NCBI RefSeq assembly: GCF_039908645.1
Contig: NZ_CP150917.1
Coordinates: 432,501 to 496,500 of the forward strand
DNA: 64,000 bases
Reading direction: 5' to 3'
Source of the DNA: Pseudomonas helvetica
Lineage (GTDB): Bacteria > Pseudomonadota > Gammaproteobacteria > Pseudomonadales > Pseudomonadaceae
A program made the position numbers and the translations under genes. Positions 39,678 to 47,989 of the stretch are shown one piece after another; the first letter of the stretch is position 1, and each line of letters begins with the position of its first letter. A model generated the notes under the pieces. The model saw only the letters and a program-made list of their open reading frames with translations. It did no database searches and was not told the DNA's origin.

Positions 39678-39705
39678 AAAAAAATGGGCGACCCCAAGGT
39701 CGCCC
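39678..39705 (-). terminator. Terminator of the small gene at 39714
   Basis: On the minus strand the 8-bp stem GGGCGACC/GGTCGCCC with a 4-nt loop is followed by ATTTTTTT, a complete intrinsic terminator 8 nt beyond that gene's stop. Confidence 0.85.
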
Positions 39706-39713
39706 GATGACGT

Positions 39714-39866
39714 TCAGCATGTCGCAGCCATCGCCAGGGCGAATGTTTCCAGCAGTTGGGTGGCGCTGCGGATGCGGAAGGCCACTGTTTCGCGCAGCAC
39801 GTCGAGCGGGGCTTCGGTGTCGATCAGCGGGGAAGGGACGTTGCAGTCCAGGCCGGTGATAGGCAT
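39714..39866 (-). CDS. Small 50-residue protein, DUF3077-like
   Basis: The frame MPITGLDCNVPSPL... ends in LAMAATC and is followed directly by an intrinsic terminator. Its middle (LRETVAFRIRSATQLLETF) resembles short Pseudomonas proteins grouped as DUF3077. No function is known. The good terminator and the related small gene next door support it being real, though it could be a shortened relic. Confidence 0.55.
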   Translation of the reverse strand: MPITGLDCNVPSPLIDTEAPLDVLRETVAFRIRSATQLLETFALAMAATC

Positions 39867-39913
39867 CTATCGAGACTTGGGGAACTCTCCATTCGATAAA
39901 ACAGCGCGGCCCG

Positions 39914-40240
39914 TCAATGGACGGCGGACGGATTGAGCCGGCTGCCCGCCGAATCGGGCAGGTCGAGGTTCTCCAGCGCTCTGTTCACCAGCAACTCGCC
40001 CAACACGATCATCTGTTGAATGCCCAGCGCCACGTTGCGGTGCGCGCCTTCAAGCTCAAAGGCCAGGTCGGTGGTCATCGCGTTCAGCGAGGCCAGGATT
40101 TCGCTGGTGTGGATTAGCAGGGTTTCGGTGTCGATGTTGGGGGTAACGGTGAAGATGGGGCTGGGACGTTGGGTCGGGTTTGGGCTGTCGAGGGGATCGG
40201 TGACGGTGAGGCTGAGTGGTTTGAGGGCGATCTTTTTCAT
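39914..40240 (-). CDS. Small Pseudomonas-type protein (DUF6124-like)
   Basis: A 108-residue protein starting MKKIALKPLSLTVTDP, with an ATG preceded by GGGAGCTTCACC. A helical core (LLIHTSEILASLNAMTTDLAFELEG) is followed by RNVALGIQQMIVLGELLVNRAL. It resembles DUF6124/DUF3077 proteins, which occur in many copies in Pseudomonas. No function known. About 185 nt further upstream (40241-40425) hold nothing I recognise. Confidence 0.7.
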   Translation of the reverse strand: MKKIALKPLSLTVTDPLDSPNPTQRPSPIFTVTPNIDTETLLIHTSEILASLNAMTTDLAFELEGAHRNVALGIQQMIVLGELLVNRALENLDLPDSAGSRLNPSAVH

Positions 40241-40425
40241 GGTGAAGCTCCCTGAGCTATGGAGCCGCATAGCGGCATTTGCATGCCTTGATACTGTTCA
40301 GTCTGTCAAAACTGGCCGCTGAGTTTGTGGCGACTTGTGAAGACTATCCGCGTGGTCGATTTGGGACAAGTTCATCCAAGGCGCTACAGCGTGCGGGAAA
40401 TGTCCTAGGACGGTTTCTTTTTGGG

Positions 40426-40461
40426 GGGTGTCCCGAAAATAAATCCGTGGCCCTTTCTTGT
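40426..40461. repeat. Repeat unit GGGTGTCCCGAAAATAAATC... copy 1
   Basis: A ~35-bp sequence (GGGTGTCCCGAAAATAAATCCGTGGC followed by CCTTTCTTG) recurs at 42784-42821. Here it directly abuts the IS256-type element, whose target duplication TTTCTTGT lies at its right end. The AAAATAAATCCG core resembles ends of short palindromic units often seen in Pseudomonas intergenic DNA. Confidence 0.7.
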
Positions 40462-41825
40462 GGGGGTGTCAGAAATTTTGTGTTCGGGCATAACATGAGC
40501 AAGAGGTGCATGTATGCCAACCAAAAAGAAACCTGCGTTGCGAGAGCTGCCGAAAATCCCGAAAGAGCTGCTCGAGCAATTCACCGATGGACCGATGACC
40601 GCTGAAGCCATCGAGGACGCGTCTGCGGCGTTCAAGAAGGCTTTGATCGAGCGAGCCCTGAGTGCTGAGCTCGGGCATCACTTGGGCTATCCGCCGGGCG
40701 CGCAGCGTCCAGAGGATGAAACCAATCAGCGCAACGGCAAAAGCGGCAAGACGGTTCTAACCGGCGACGGCCCGCTCCGACTGGATATTCCTCGCGACCG
40801 GGACGGCAGTTTTTCCCCTATCCTGATTCCCAAACACGAGCGCCGCTACACCGGGTTCGATGACAAGATCATCGCCATGTATGCCCGTGGAATGACTGTC
40901 AGAGAGATCCGTGCGTTTCTTTCAGAGCAGTACGGTACTGACGTTTCTCCCGACTTCATCAGCTCGGTAACCGACGAGGTCATGGCAGAGATCGGTGCAT
41001 GGCAACAGCGGCCTTTGGAGCCGATGTACCCGGTGATTTTTTTCGATGCTCTACGGGTCAAAATCCGCGAAGAGGGGCTGGTTCGCAACAAGGCGATCTA
41101 CTTGGCCCTAGGTGTTTTGCCTGACGGAACACGCGATATTCTCGGCATTTGGATAGAAAATACCGAGGGCGCCAAATTCTGGATGAAGGTGTTCAACGAC
41201 CTCAAGACACGCGGCGTCGAAGACGTGTTGATTGCTGTGACCGATGGCCTTAAAGGCATGCCAGAAGCGCTCAACGCCGTATTTCCAGACACGACACTGC
41301 AAACATGCGTTGTCCATCTGATCCGCAACAGTCTTGATTACGCAGCCTGGGATAAACGCCGCGAACTGGCCAAGGCGCTCAAACCGATCTATCAGGCAGT
41401 CACCGCCGAAGCGGCTGAGCAGGCGCTGGATGCGTTTGAAAACGGGCCATGGGGCAAGCAGTATCCGACGGTAGTGGCGGCTTGGCGCCGCGCTTGGGAT
41501 CGTGTGATTCCATTTTTCGTGTTCCCGCCGGCGATCCGAAAAGTGATCTACACGACTAACGCCATTGAGAGCATCAACGCTCAGCTGCGCAAGATCATCA
41601 AGACCCGCGGCCACTTCCCGACCGACGATGCGGCAACGAAACTGATCTGGCTTGGGCTACGCAATATCACCGCAAACTGGGGCTCAGCGGCACATGACTG
41701 GAAAAGCGCGATGAATCAATTTGCGATTCTGTACGGAGATCGATTTATCAGGCCGACCTGGTAAAAGCACGGCCTGCCTGACGGCAGGCCGTTACCGGCC
41801 CGCACACAAAATATCTGACAGTCCC
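40462..41825 (+). mobile_element. Complete IS256-family insertion sequence
   Basis: The 1364-bp element is bounded by ~28-bp imperfect inverted repeats. The left end starts GGGGGTGTCAGAAATTTTGT and the right end, read inward, GGGACTGTCAGATATTTTGT; they differ at four positions. It is flanked by an exact 8-bp direct repeat, TTTCTTGT (40454-40461 and 41826-41833), the expected target duplication size. It contains one intact transposase gene and, after it, a perfect hairpin GGCCTGCC/GGCAGGCC (41771-41790). Confidence 0.93.
40514..41764 (+). CDS. IS256-family transposase
   Basis: A 416-residue DDE transposase of the Mutator/IS256 type. The catalytic residues are D178 (FFDALR), D244 (VTDGLKG) and E352 (TNAIESINAQLRK). 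The central CVVHLIRNSL motif is present. It is full length with no frameshift, and the element has intact ends, so it may be active. GAGG lies 7 nt before the ATG. Confidence 0.95.
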   Translation: MPTKKKPALRELPKIPKELLEQFTDGPMTAEAIEDASAAFKKALIERALSAELGHHLGYPPGAQRPEDETNQRNGKSGKTVLTGDGPLRLDIPRDRDGSFSPILIPKHERRYTGFDDKIIAMYARGMTVREIRAFLSEQYGTDVSPDFISSVTDEVMAEIGAWQQRPLEPMYPVIFFDALRVKIREEGLVRNKAIYLALGVLPDGTRDILGIWIENTEGAKFWMKVFNDLKTRGVEDVLIAVTDGLKGMPEALNAVFPDTTLQTCVVHLIRNSLDYAAWDKRRELAKALKPIYQAVTAEAAEQALDAFENGPWGKQYPTVVAAWRRAWDRVIPFFVFPPAIRKVIYTTNAIESINAQLRKIIKTRGHFPTDDAATKLIWLGLRNITANWGSAAHDWKSAMNQFAILYGDRFIRPTW

Positions 41826-41848
41826 TTTCTTGTCCCTGATGAGTGAAT

Positions 41849-42613
41849 CTAAAAACTCATGTCAGCTTCAATGTTCTCTTCATAAGTAGAGAGCAATTTC
41901 ATAATGCTTTCGTTGCCGGAATATTTCTCTTTCAACTGCTTCAGTTTTTGGTCTGTGCCCTTGCAGTATTTATTGATATCGCTGATGACACGGTTGAGGT
42001 TGCCTGGGTCGGCGGGGTCCGGCTCAGGGATGTCGCCGCGTAGAGAGTCACAGTTATCTCTACTTTCGATGTAGCTGGATACGTCGGTCGGTACGGAGCG
42101 GTGCTTTTCCGTTTCGCAAGAATTAGAATTTGGCTCTATGCCGTATCCAAGGTTTAAGTATAAGTGACCGTTCAATATTCCATTTTTTCTTGAGAAAAGA
42201 TGGATGCCTTCTTGGCTTAAACAGGTGCTGATTATTGTACGTTGACCCTTAACCTCAACCGCTGTGGCGCCATTTTCATTTGCGTTTTTGCCAGCTACAG
42301 CTATGCCGATAAAAGGTTCTTTATATTGAATGTCGAGCCCGTAGACGTGCATGTTGGACTCGTTGAGCAGGTCGGTTACATCGCCCGGTTGCCGTTTTTC
42401 TCCATTTGACTTTGTTAACTTGCAGCAAGCAGCGGTTCCGTTGGTTTTAGGGAACTGGACTGAAATGGCTTCGCCGATTGCAATTTTCTGAGTGGTATAT
42501 AAATAGGTCTTCCTGTCCGGATCATTTTTAATGAATCCAAACCCGATATTTTGGGCAGGTGCTGATGTTGAAAAAATGCTTAAAATGATGAGTAGAACGT
42601 GTTTAATGTCCAT
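41849..42613 (-). CDS. Secreted or periplasmic protein of unknown function
   Basis: A 254-residue protein with a signal peptide: MDIKHVLLIILSIFSTSAPAQ, probably cleaved after APA. The mature part is polar, has several cysteines (for example AACCKL and SCETEK), and a C-terminal helix rich in Lys and Glu. I recognise no family. Base composition is visibly AT-richer than the core genome. It lies at the end of the type VI island beyond the candidate immunity genes and could be a further immunity or accessory protein. Its stop is 15 nt from the IS target duplication. Confidence 0.6.
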   Translation of the reverse strand: MDIKHVLLIILSIFSTSAPAQNIGFGFIKNDPDRKTYLYTTQKIAIGEAISVQFPKTNGTAACCKLTKSNGEKRQPGDVTDLLNESNMHVYGLDIQYKEPFIGIAVAGKNANENGATAVEVKGQRTIISTCLSQEGIHLFSRKNGILNGHLYLNLGYGIEPNSNSCETEKHRSVPTDVSSYIESRDNCDSLRGDIPEPDPADPGNLNRVISDINKYCKGTDQKLKQLKEKYSGNESIMKLLSTYEENIEADMSF

Positions 42614-42752
42614 CTGGTGACCAATGTGGTGGGTCGGAAAAAGTTTTTAACTCCATAATGTAGCACCTATGGGGTTTAAGTCGCTTAAGTTTTTAATAAA
42701 AATAGAGGGGCCAGAAGCATCTATGATTGTTTTTCACGGAAAAAGTGGGGGG

Positions 42753-42821
42753 CGGATTTATTTTAATTGGATTTATTTTAGTTGGGTGTCCCGAAAATAA
42801 ATCCGTGGCGCCCCTTTCTTG
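42753..42821. repeat. Palindromic repeat unit, copy 2
   Basis: The arms CGGATTTATTTT (42753-42764) and AAAATAAATCCG (42794-42805) are exact inverted copies around a 29-nt loop. The right part is the second copy of the ~35-bp sequence found beside the IS element at 40426. The surrounding 42614-42885 gap otherwise holds only AT-rich sequence and the start of the duplicated segment. Confidence 0.75.
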
Positions 42822-42885
42822 GGGTGATTTGCGCGAGGCGGTTGGCGGTAGCAAAAGTGGTTGTATGCACCGCACATACCAAACG

Positions 42886-43012
42886 TTAGTCAGTGCTAAG
42901 TGGTACATTAACTTTGGCTTTGGTAAACGGTACGCTCGGAGACAAATAAGGTTTTATGAGTTTGGCTATGTTTTCTTTTTGCTTGCGCTTGCAAAAAACA
43001 TTAAGGCTCCAG
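42886..43012 (-). pseudogene. Detached C-terminal tail of candidate immunity gene, copy A
   Basis: In another frame beyond the stop of the gene at 43001, the minus strand still encodes a tail matching the C terminus of copy B (FCKRKQKEN..AKLIKPYLS... to VPLSTD). A small length difference just before it put it out of frame. It is the end of an ancestral longer gene, now untranslated from that gene's start. Confidence 0.75.
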
Positions 43013-43651
43013 TTGGTTATATAGTCTTTCACCCTCTAGGGTGATGCTGTATTTTAAATCGACTACTTCTCTATTGGTAGCAATGGCGAGCTGTGTGAGT
43101 TCTGCCCACTTGAATGCATAGTGATGGTATTCAGTTTGCATTTCCTGGTAGCTTTTTGAGTTCGCCATCGAGAGATACATCAATCCCATCCCTCCCGGGC
43201 CTATCAGCGCGCCGATCAGGAATGCCGGATCAATGGTCGCCAGGAAGATAAAAATAATCGCCGTTATACCGGCAAACCATTTTAGAAACGTCAATGCCCA
43301 TTTGGGGAAATCTTTCCACTTGCAATACTCCACTCCGGACTGAGTAAAGCGATAGGCGAAATTCATTCGCTGGTGGGTCATGCCCGAAATCGTAAATGAC
43401 ATGAGTACATAAAAAAATACGCACGACAAGGTCCGCCAAGGTTGATTCAGGTCGTGGTATGCGGAATACAAAAACATAGAAAGGCCAAATAACACTAAGG
43501 ACATAAATGCAAACATGCAATTAGCTACAAGCGTATTGTAATTGCGCGCCCGAATCGTCCATCCCAACAGTTCTGGTTCGCCGGCATACTTCCATTGGAG
43601 TTGCGGCGGCAGCTCAAGTGCTTTGTCAAAATTGAACATCGTAGGGCTCAT
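43001..43651 (-). CDS. Candidate type VI immunity membrane protein, copy A
   Basis: A 216-residue membrane protein with about four hydrophobic segments (around NCMFAFMSLVLFGLSMF, VLMSFTISG, and a long pair at FAGITAIIFIFLATIDPAFLIG). It is a close tandem paralogue of the frameshifted gene at 43768-44522 directly downstream of the effector. Position behind a pore-like effector and membrane location suggest inner-membrane immunity; this is inference, the family is unknown to me. Its C terminus is 40 or so residues shorter than copy B through a frameshift that leaves the tail at 42886-43012 out of frame. Confidence 0.65.
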   Translation of the reverse strand: MSPTMFNFDKALELPPQLQWKYAGEPELLGWTIRARNYNTLVANCMFAFMSLVLFGLSMFLYSAYHDLNQPWRTLSCVFFYVLMSFTISGMTHQRMNFAYRFTQSGVEYCKWKDFPKWALTFLKWFAGITAIIFIFLATIDPAFLIGALIGPGGMGLMYLSMANSKSYQEMQTEYHHYAFKWAELTQLAIATNREVVDLKYSITLEGERLYNQLEP

Positions 43652-43767
43652 TGATTCATTCAGTTAGGGACGGCCTGCTTCAAGGTCAGAAAAGCAGAAA
43701 AGGGGATTATTTGCGCGAGGCGGTTGGCGGTAACAAAAGCTGTTGTATGCACCGCACATACCAAACG

Positions 43768-44522
43768 CTAGTCAGTGCTAAGTGGTACATTGACTTTGGC
43801 TTTGATAAACGGTGCACTCGGAGATAAATAAGGTTTGATGAGTTTGGCTACGTTTTCTTTTTGCTTGCGCTTGCAAAAAATATTCTGACTCCAAGTTACA
43901 ATTCCGTTGTCATACATGGTGTACTTTAAGTCCACAACATCTCTATTGGTTGCAATGGCCAGCTGTGTGAAATCCTTCCATTCGTATGTCAGATGATGGT
44001 ATTGGGTCTGCATTTTTTGGTAGCTCCTCGAGTTCGCCATCGAGAGATACATCAAGCCTATTCCGCCCGGACCTATCAGTGCACCAATCAGGAATGCTGG
44101 ATCAATGGTTGCCAGGAAGACGAAAATAATCGCCGTAATCCCGGCAAGCCACTTCAAAAACGTCAATGCCCATTTAGGGAAATCTTTCCACTCGCAGCAC
44201 TCCACTCCGGATTGAGTAAAGCGATAGGCGAAATTCATTCGCTGGTGGGTCATGGAGAAAGTTGTAAATAACATGAGCGTGTAAAAAAAACGCAAGACAG
44301 TGTGCGCCAAGGTTGACTCATGCCCTCATATACCGAGTACATGATGAATGAGCCTCCCAGTATTAGTGCGGCCATAAATGTAAACATGCAATTAGCCACA
44401 AACGTATTGTAATTGCGTGCCCGAATCGTCCACCCCAACAACTCTGATTCGGCGGCATACTTCCATTGGAGCTGCGGCGGCAGCTCAAGTACTTTGTCAA
44501 AATTGAACATCGTAGGGCTCAT
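43768..44522 (-). pseudogene. Candidate type VI immunity membrane protein, copy B, frameshifted
   Basis: The N-terminal ~80 residues (MSPTMFNFDKVLELPPQ...) and the rest (from LMLFTTFSMTHQRMNFAYRF to VPLSTD) lie in two frames, joined at an 8-base A-run on the + strand (44283-44290) where 9 would keep one frame. It is about 75-80% similar to copy A over the shared part and keeps the long C-terminal tail. It follows the effector stop by only 8 nt. A sequencing error in the homopolymer, or phase-variable slippage, cannot be excluded. Confidence 0.75.
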
Positions 44523-44530
44523 TGATTCAT

Positions 44531-47500
44531 TCAGTTAGGGACGGCCAGCTTCAATAGCTGGGTGCTTTTTTTGGCCAGTACGATGTCGTCCTTTAGCTCA
44601 CCGCTAAAGGCATTGTTGGCTCGGTCAGCTTCACTCGCAGCCCACTCAAGCGCCAATCGAAACATATAGCCGCGTCCGTCAGTGCGCTGAAGCACCCCGG
44701 CCGGATACTTGACCTCCAATTCAAGGATCGGACTGTCTGTCGAGGTGTCGATCCACACTTGCCAAAGACGGTGCTGCTCGGTGCTGGTGTAACTGAAGTC
44801 AGCCGGGCTGGTTTTACTGCCGGCGCCGTTGGGCAACTGTCCGAGCAGCTTCGGATCTACCCAGTTACCGTTGAGAAACTGGTCGTAAAAGCTGCTTTTT
44901 GTGGTTTGCAGTTCATCTTTAGAAAAATAGTTCTTTTCGATCATCGCCGGTTGCAAGGTCACTTCTTTGCCCGCCAACCCGTTAGGTACTTGGACCTGCA
45001 CCCAGAAGCCCAAGCATTTTCTCGGGGTACTACCGCCGCCGTAATGCAGGGCTCTGCCCACGACGCTCGGTCGTTGCAGGGTCTCCAGCAGGGCCTGCAT
45101 CTGTTTTGTATGGCCCTCATCACCTAGCCATTCAGGTGTTGCCCCGCGTCCCCAGCTGCAACGGTACAGCCATAGACGCAGTCCCTCGCGCTTGTAGCGG
45201 TTGGCGGCCATGGTGATCATCAAATAGGCGATTCCGAGGACTGCCACAATGATCGTCACCGGAGTGGACATCACCCAGGCAAAGCTAAACCAACGGCCGA
45301 GGACTGCGCCAACTAGTTGGGCCGTGGCAACAAAAGACATCCCGAAAACCACACCAAACTTCATCCACAGCAGCGTTTTTTCTTCCTCACTGGTGGCGCC
45401 GCCGGCGTCTTGGGAAATCTGCCAAGCCTCAAGCCCGGTCGCAGTGACTCCCAATACTGCCCACGTCACAGTGCGCAATATCAGGCCTTTCGAAGCCGCT
45501 GCAAACTCGTTAGCAATTGCTGATTCGCCAGTCTTTCTCGAAGTAATAGCAGCAGACCATTCGGTGTATCCCGCTTGCGCAAGGGTTAGTGTCCTCCTAC
45601 CTAGCTGCGTAGACATCTCTCCCGCACGACTCCACGCCGGCCCGACCCACAGCGCCGCAATAGCATTGGCAGCGTAGGCGGCGTTAGCACCCACAGTGCG
45701 CCATTCATCGGCAGAAAACTTACCGTCGTTTTGCGCTTGTTTGGCACTGCTATAGACATTCCACAGGTTCAAACCGACCACCAGGGCGGGCAGGGCATTG
45801 CCCAGGTTCTGGCCCATCCAGGCTTTGGTGCGTGTCAGATACTCCTGGGTGCCTGCAATTTTCAGTTGCGCCATCACCTCGGTTTGTCCCAGGTCGGCGA
45901 GCCAACTGTTGATTTGCGGTATGCCGACACGCAGACGAGTGCTGCCAGACGCTTTGGCGACGATCTGATTGGGACGTTTCAAGAGCAGGTTTTTCAAATG
46001 CTCTTCATGGGATTGCAGAGAGAGGCGCGCTGAGCGTTGATCGTAAGCCGCACCGGGACGGCGCAACACTCCTTTGTCACCCGTTATTTTATTCTTCACG
46101 GTTACGACCTCCAGCAGCCAGGCCTGGTAGTCGCGCTGGTAGGTCGGGTTGAAGGTCAGTTGGGTGGCGCTGGAAATTTCGGTGGAAATCAACACCTGGG
46201 GCGCGGCGAGGGTCAGCGCCGCTTGTTGTTTCATCGCCGGTAACAGCAGAGTGCTCAGCCCATGCCAGGCGTCCCTGGCCTGGTTGTTGGCGACCTTGAC
46301 CAGGGTGGTCATGGCTTGCTTGGCGGCACTGCTCATGGCCTTGTAGAGCTTGCTGTTCTGGACGACCTCCAGGTCGAAGACCGCTTTGATTTCACCGGTA
46401 CGGGTGCCAATGTTCGTGGCATCACCCGAGGAGGTCGGAGCCAGCGCGGGTGAGCTGCCGTCGCCTTCACTGCCCTGGTCATCAAGCTTGCCGGTAGTGC
46501 TGAAGTTGTGCGTCACCTTCTTTATCAAAGTGGCGACTTCCGGGTTGAAGTTGAACAGCGCCAAGCTGAACAGTGTGCTCGGTTGCCTGGCCTGTTTGCA
46601 CAACCACTTTTGCCCGTTCTCCCCATTGCCCAGTGCCGTGTAAATAGCGTGGGCGGTCTCCAGAAGCTGACTGGCTTGGTCTTCATTGCAGGTATCGTGG
46701 TAGACCGCCTCAGCGCTGGGGCTGAGTTGGTCAAGCCAGGTGATCAGATCACGCTCGCTGCGTTGACAATGGTCGTGGAGCCGTTGTGCCTCGGTGGTGG
46801 TCTGGCTCAGGTACTTCTGTGCTTCGTCAAAGCGCACGTCCTCGCGCCAAAAACGTTTGGCGTTCCATTCTTCAAGGGCTTTTTTCCATTTGTTTTGATC
46901 GGGCAGTTGCCCCCATTTAGCCTTGAATGGGGTTTCGGCGGCAGCGACTGTCGATGTGGCTCCCATCTCCACCATTCCAGCTTGATCGGCAGGTACCAGG
47001 TCTTTGCCCCGTTCGACTTCATCATTGGTTTTCAGAAGTGTGTACAGGTCATCGGTATAGGCTTGCCGCTGAATCGGGTCTTTGATCGAGGGCGGAATAA
47101 AAGGATCGGCATCGAACCCACACAAATTCTGCACGGCAAACGCACTTTGCAGTTTGTGTTGATGCAGGGCTTCGAATTGACTTTGTTCCATGAGCCGACC
47201 GATCAGGTTCATGTTCAGGTCATCGACCATCGCCAGTGGATCATCCAAAGCGACGAAGAGGGCAGTATCCTGTGCTGGAACTTTGCCGCGTACCAGGGCT
47301 TCTTCAAAGGCCGGCTTGAACGGAGCGCCAGTGTCTGTTGCTTTGGTCGGCAAAAGGGTGCTGGTGAAGGTCGAGGCTTTTTTGCCCGAAACCAGAATAT
47401 CCGCGACACTTTTACCAAGCTCTGTGATCGCGTCACCGTGGGCGACTTTCCCGCTGCCGCAAAACGCTGGCAGATCAATCTTACGCATCCATTGGGTTTG

Positions 47501-47989
47501 TTCGGTGGCACTGTTGCGCATCAACTCGCACATGCGCCAGGTCCATTGCACAGGCGAGTAAGCGATACGCAATTGGCTACGTCGCGGATAGAGCAGGTAC
47601 GGGTGCGTCTCGCCCGGGTTGTTGCGCACGTCCTTGTTCAGCTGGCTGTCGGTCCATTTGTGACGAGTGAACTGTTCGGCTTTTATCTGGTACTCATGAA
47701 AGGTCTTGTCGATACTGTTCCACACATAGAGCCAACCGTCGCGCAATTGGCGCAGGGTATAACTGCGTGTTTTCAGCTCTGGCGGTTTGCTTGACCAGTT
47801 TTTTGGCAGTGGATGTGGCCCTTGGCTGCTGCCCTTTTTTATCGGGGACTCGTCCAAAGCATAACGCACCGGAAATATAGCCACTTCCCCCTGCATCAGT
47901 GGACATTGGCCTTTCCCCATGGGGGTGTTGGTAAACTCTTGGTTACGTCTAGCCTGTTTCAGTTGGGCTTCTGTTGCGGGCTGAGTCAT
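44531..47989 (-). CDS. Large type VI secretion effector, BTH_I2691-like
   Basis: A 1152-residue protein. The N-terminal region (GQCPLMQGEVAIFPVRYALDES... and YTLRQLRDGWLYVW) matches the BTH_I2691-type effectors encoded after VgrG and DUF4123. The middle is long and helical. The C-terminal third has several hydrophobic segments, roughly at residues 730-750, 835-855, 880-900 and 905-930, suggesting membrane insertion or pore formation in the target cell. The ATG at 47989 shares a base with the adaptor gene stop. No nuclease or lipase motif is seen. Confidence 0.8.
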   Translation of the reverse strand: MTQPATEAQLKQARRNQEFTNTPMGKGQCPLMQGEVAIFPVRYALDESPIKKGSSQGPHPLPKNWSSKPPELKTRSYTLRQLRDGWLYVWNSIDKTFHEYQIKAEQFTRHKWTDSQLNKDVRNNPGETHPYLLYPRRSQLRIAYSPVQWTWRMCELMRNSATEQTQWMRKIDLPAFCGSGKVAHGDAITELGKSVADILVSGKKASTFTSTLLPTKATDTGAPFKPAFEEALVRGKVPAQDTALFVALDDPLAMVDDLNMNLIGRLMEQSQFEALHQHKLQSAFAVQNLCGFDADPFIPPSIKDPIQRQAYTDDLYTLLKTNDEVERGKDLVPADQAGMVEMGATSTVAAAETPFKAKWGQLPDQNKWKKALEEWNAKRFWREDVRFDEAQKYLSQTTTEAQRLHDHCQRSERDLITWLDQLSPSAEAVYHDTCNEDQASQLLETAHAIYTALGNGENGQKWLCKQARQPSTLFSLALFNFNPEVATLIKKVTHNFSTTGKLDDQGSEGDGSSPALAPTSSGDATNIGTRTGEIKAVFDLEVVQNSKLYKAMSSAAKQAMTTLVKVANNQARDAWHGLSTLLLPAMKQQAALTLAAPQVLISTEISSATQLTFNPTYQRDYQAWLLEVVTVKNKITGDKGVLRRPGAAYDQRSARLSLQSHEEHLKNLLLKRPNQIVAKASGSTRLRVGIPQINSWLADLGQTEVMAQLKIAGTQEYLTRTKAWMGQNLGNALPALVVGLNLWNVYSSAKQAQNDGKFSADEWRTVGANAAYAANAIAALWVGPAWSRAGEMSTQLGRRTLTLAQAGYTEWSAAITSRKTGESAIANEFAAASKGLILRTVTWAVLGVTATGLEAWQISQDAGGATSEEEKTLLWMKFGVVFGMSFVATAQLVGAVLGRWFSFAWVMSTPVTIIVAVLGIAYLMITMAANRYKREGLRLWLYRCSWGRGATPEWLGDEGHTKQMQALLETLQRPSVVGRALHYGGGSTPRKCLGFWVQVQVPNGLAGKEVTLQPAMIEKNYFSKDELQTTKSSFYDQFLNGNWVDPKLLGQLPNGAGSKTSPADFSYTSTEQHRLWQVWIDTSTDSPILELEVKYPAGVLQRTDGRGYMFRLALEWAASEADRANNAFSGELKDDIVLAKKSTQLLKLAVPN

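Noticed and set aside
46508..47794. A 428-codon plus-strand frame opposite the type VI effector gene
   Set aside because: It is antisense to a coherent effector gene in an operon with VgrG and DUF4123, and has no recognisable domain.
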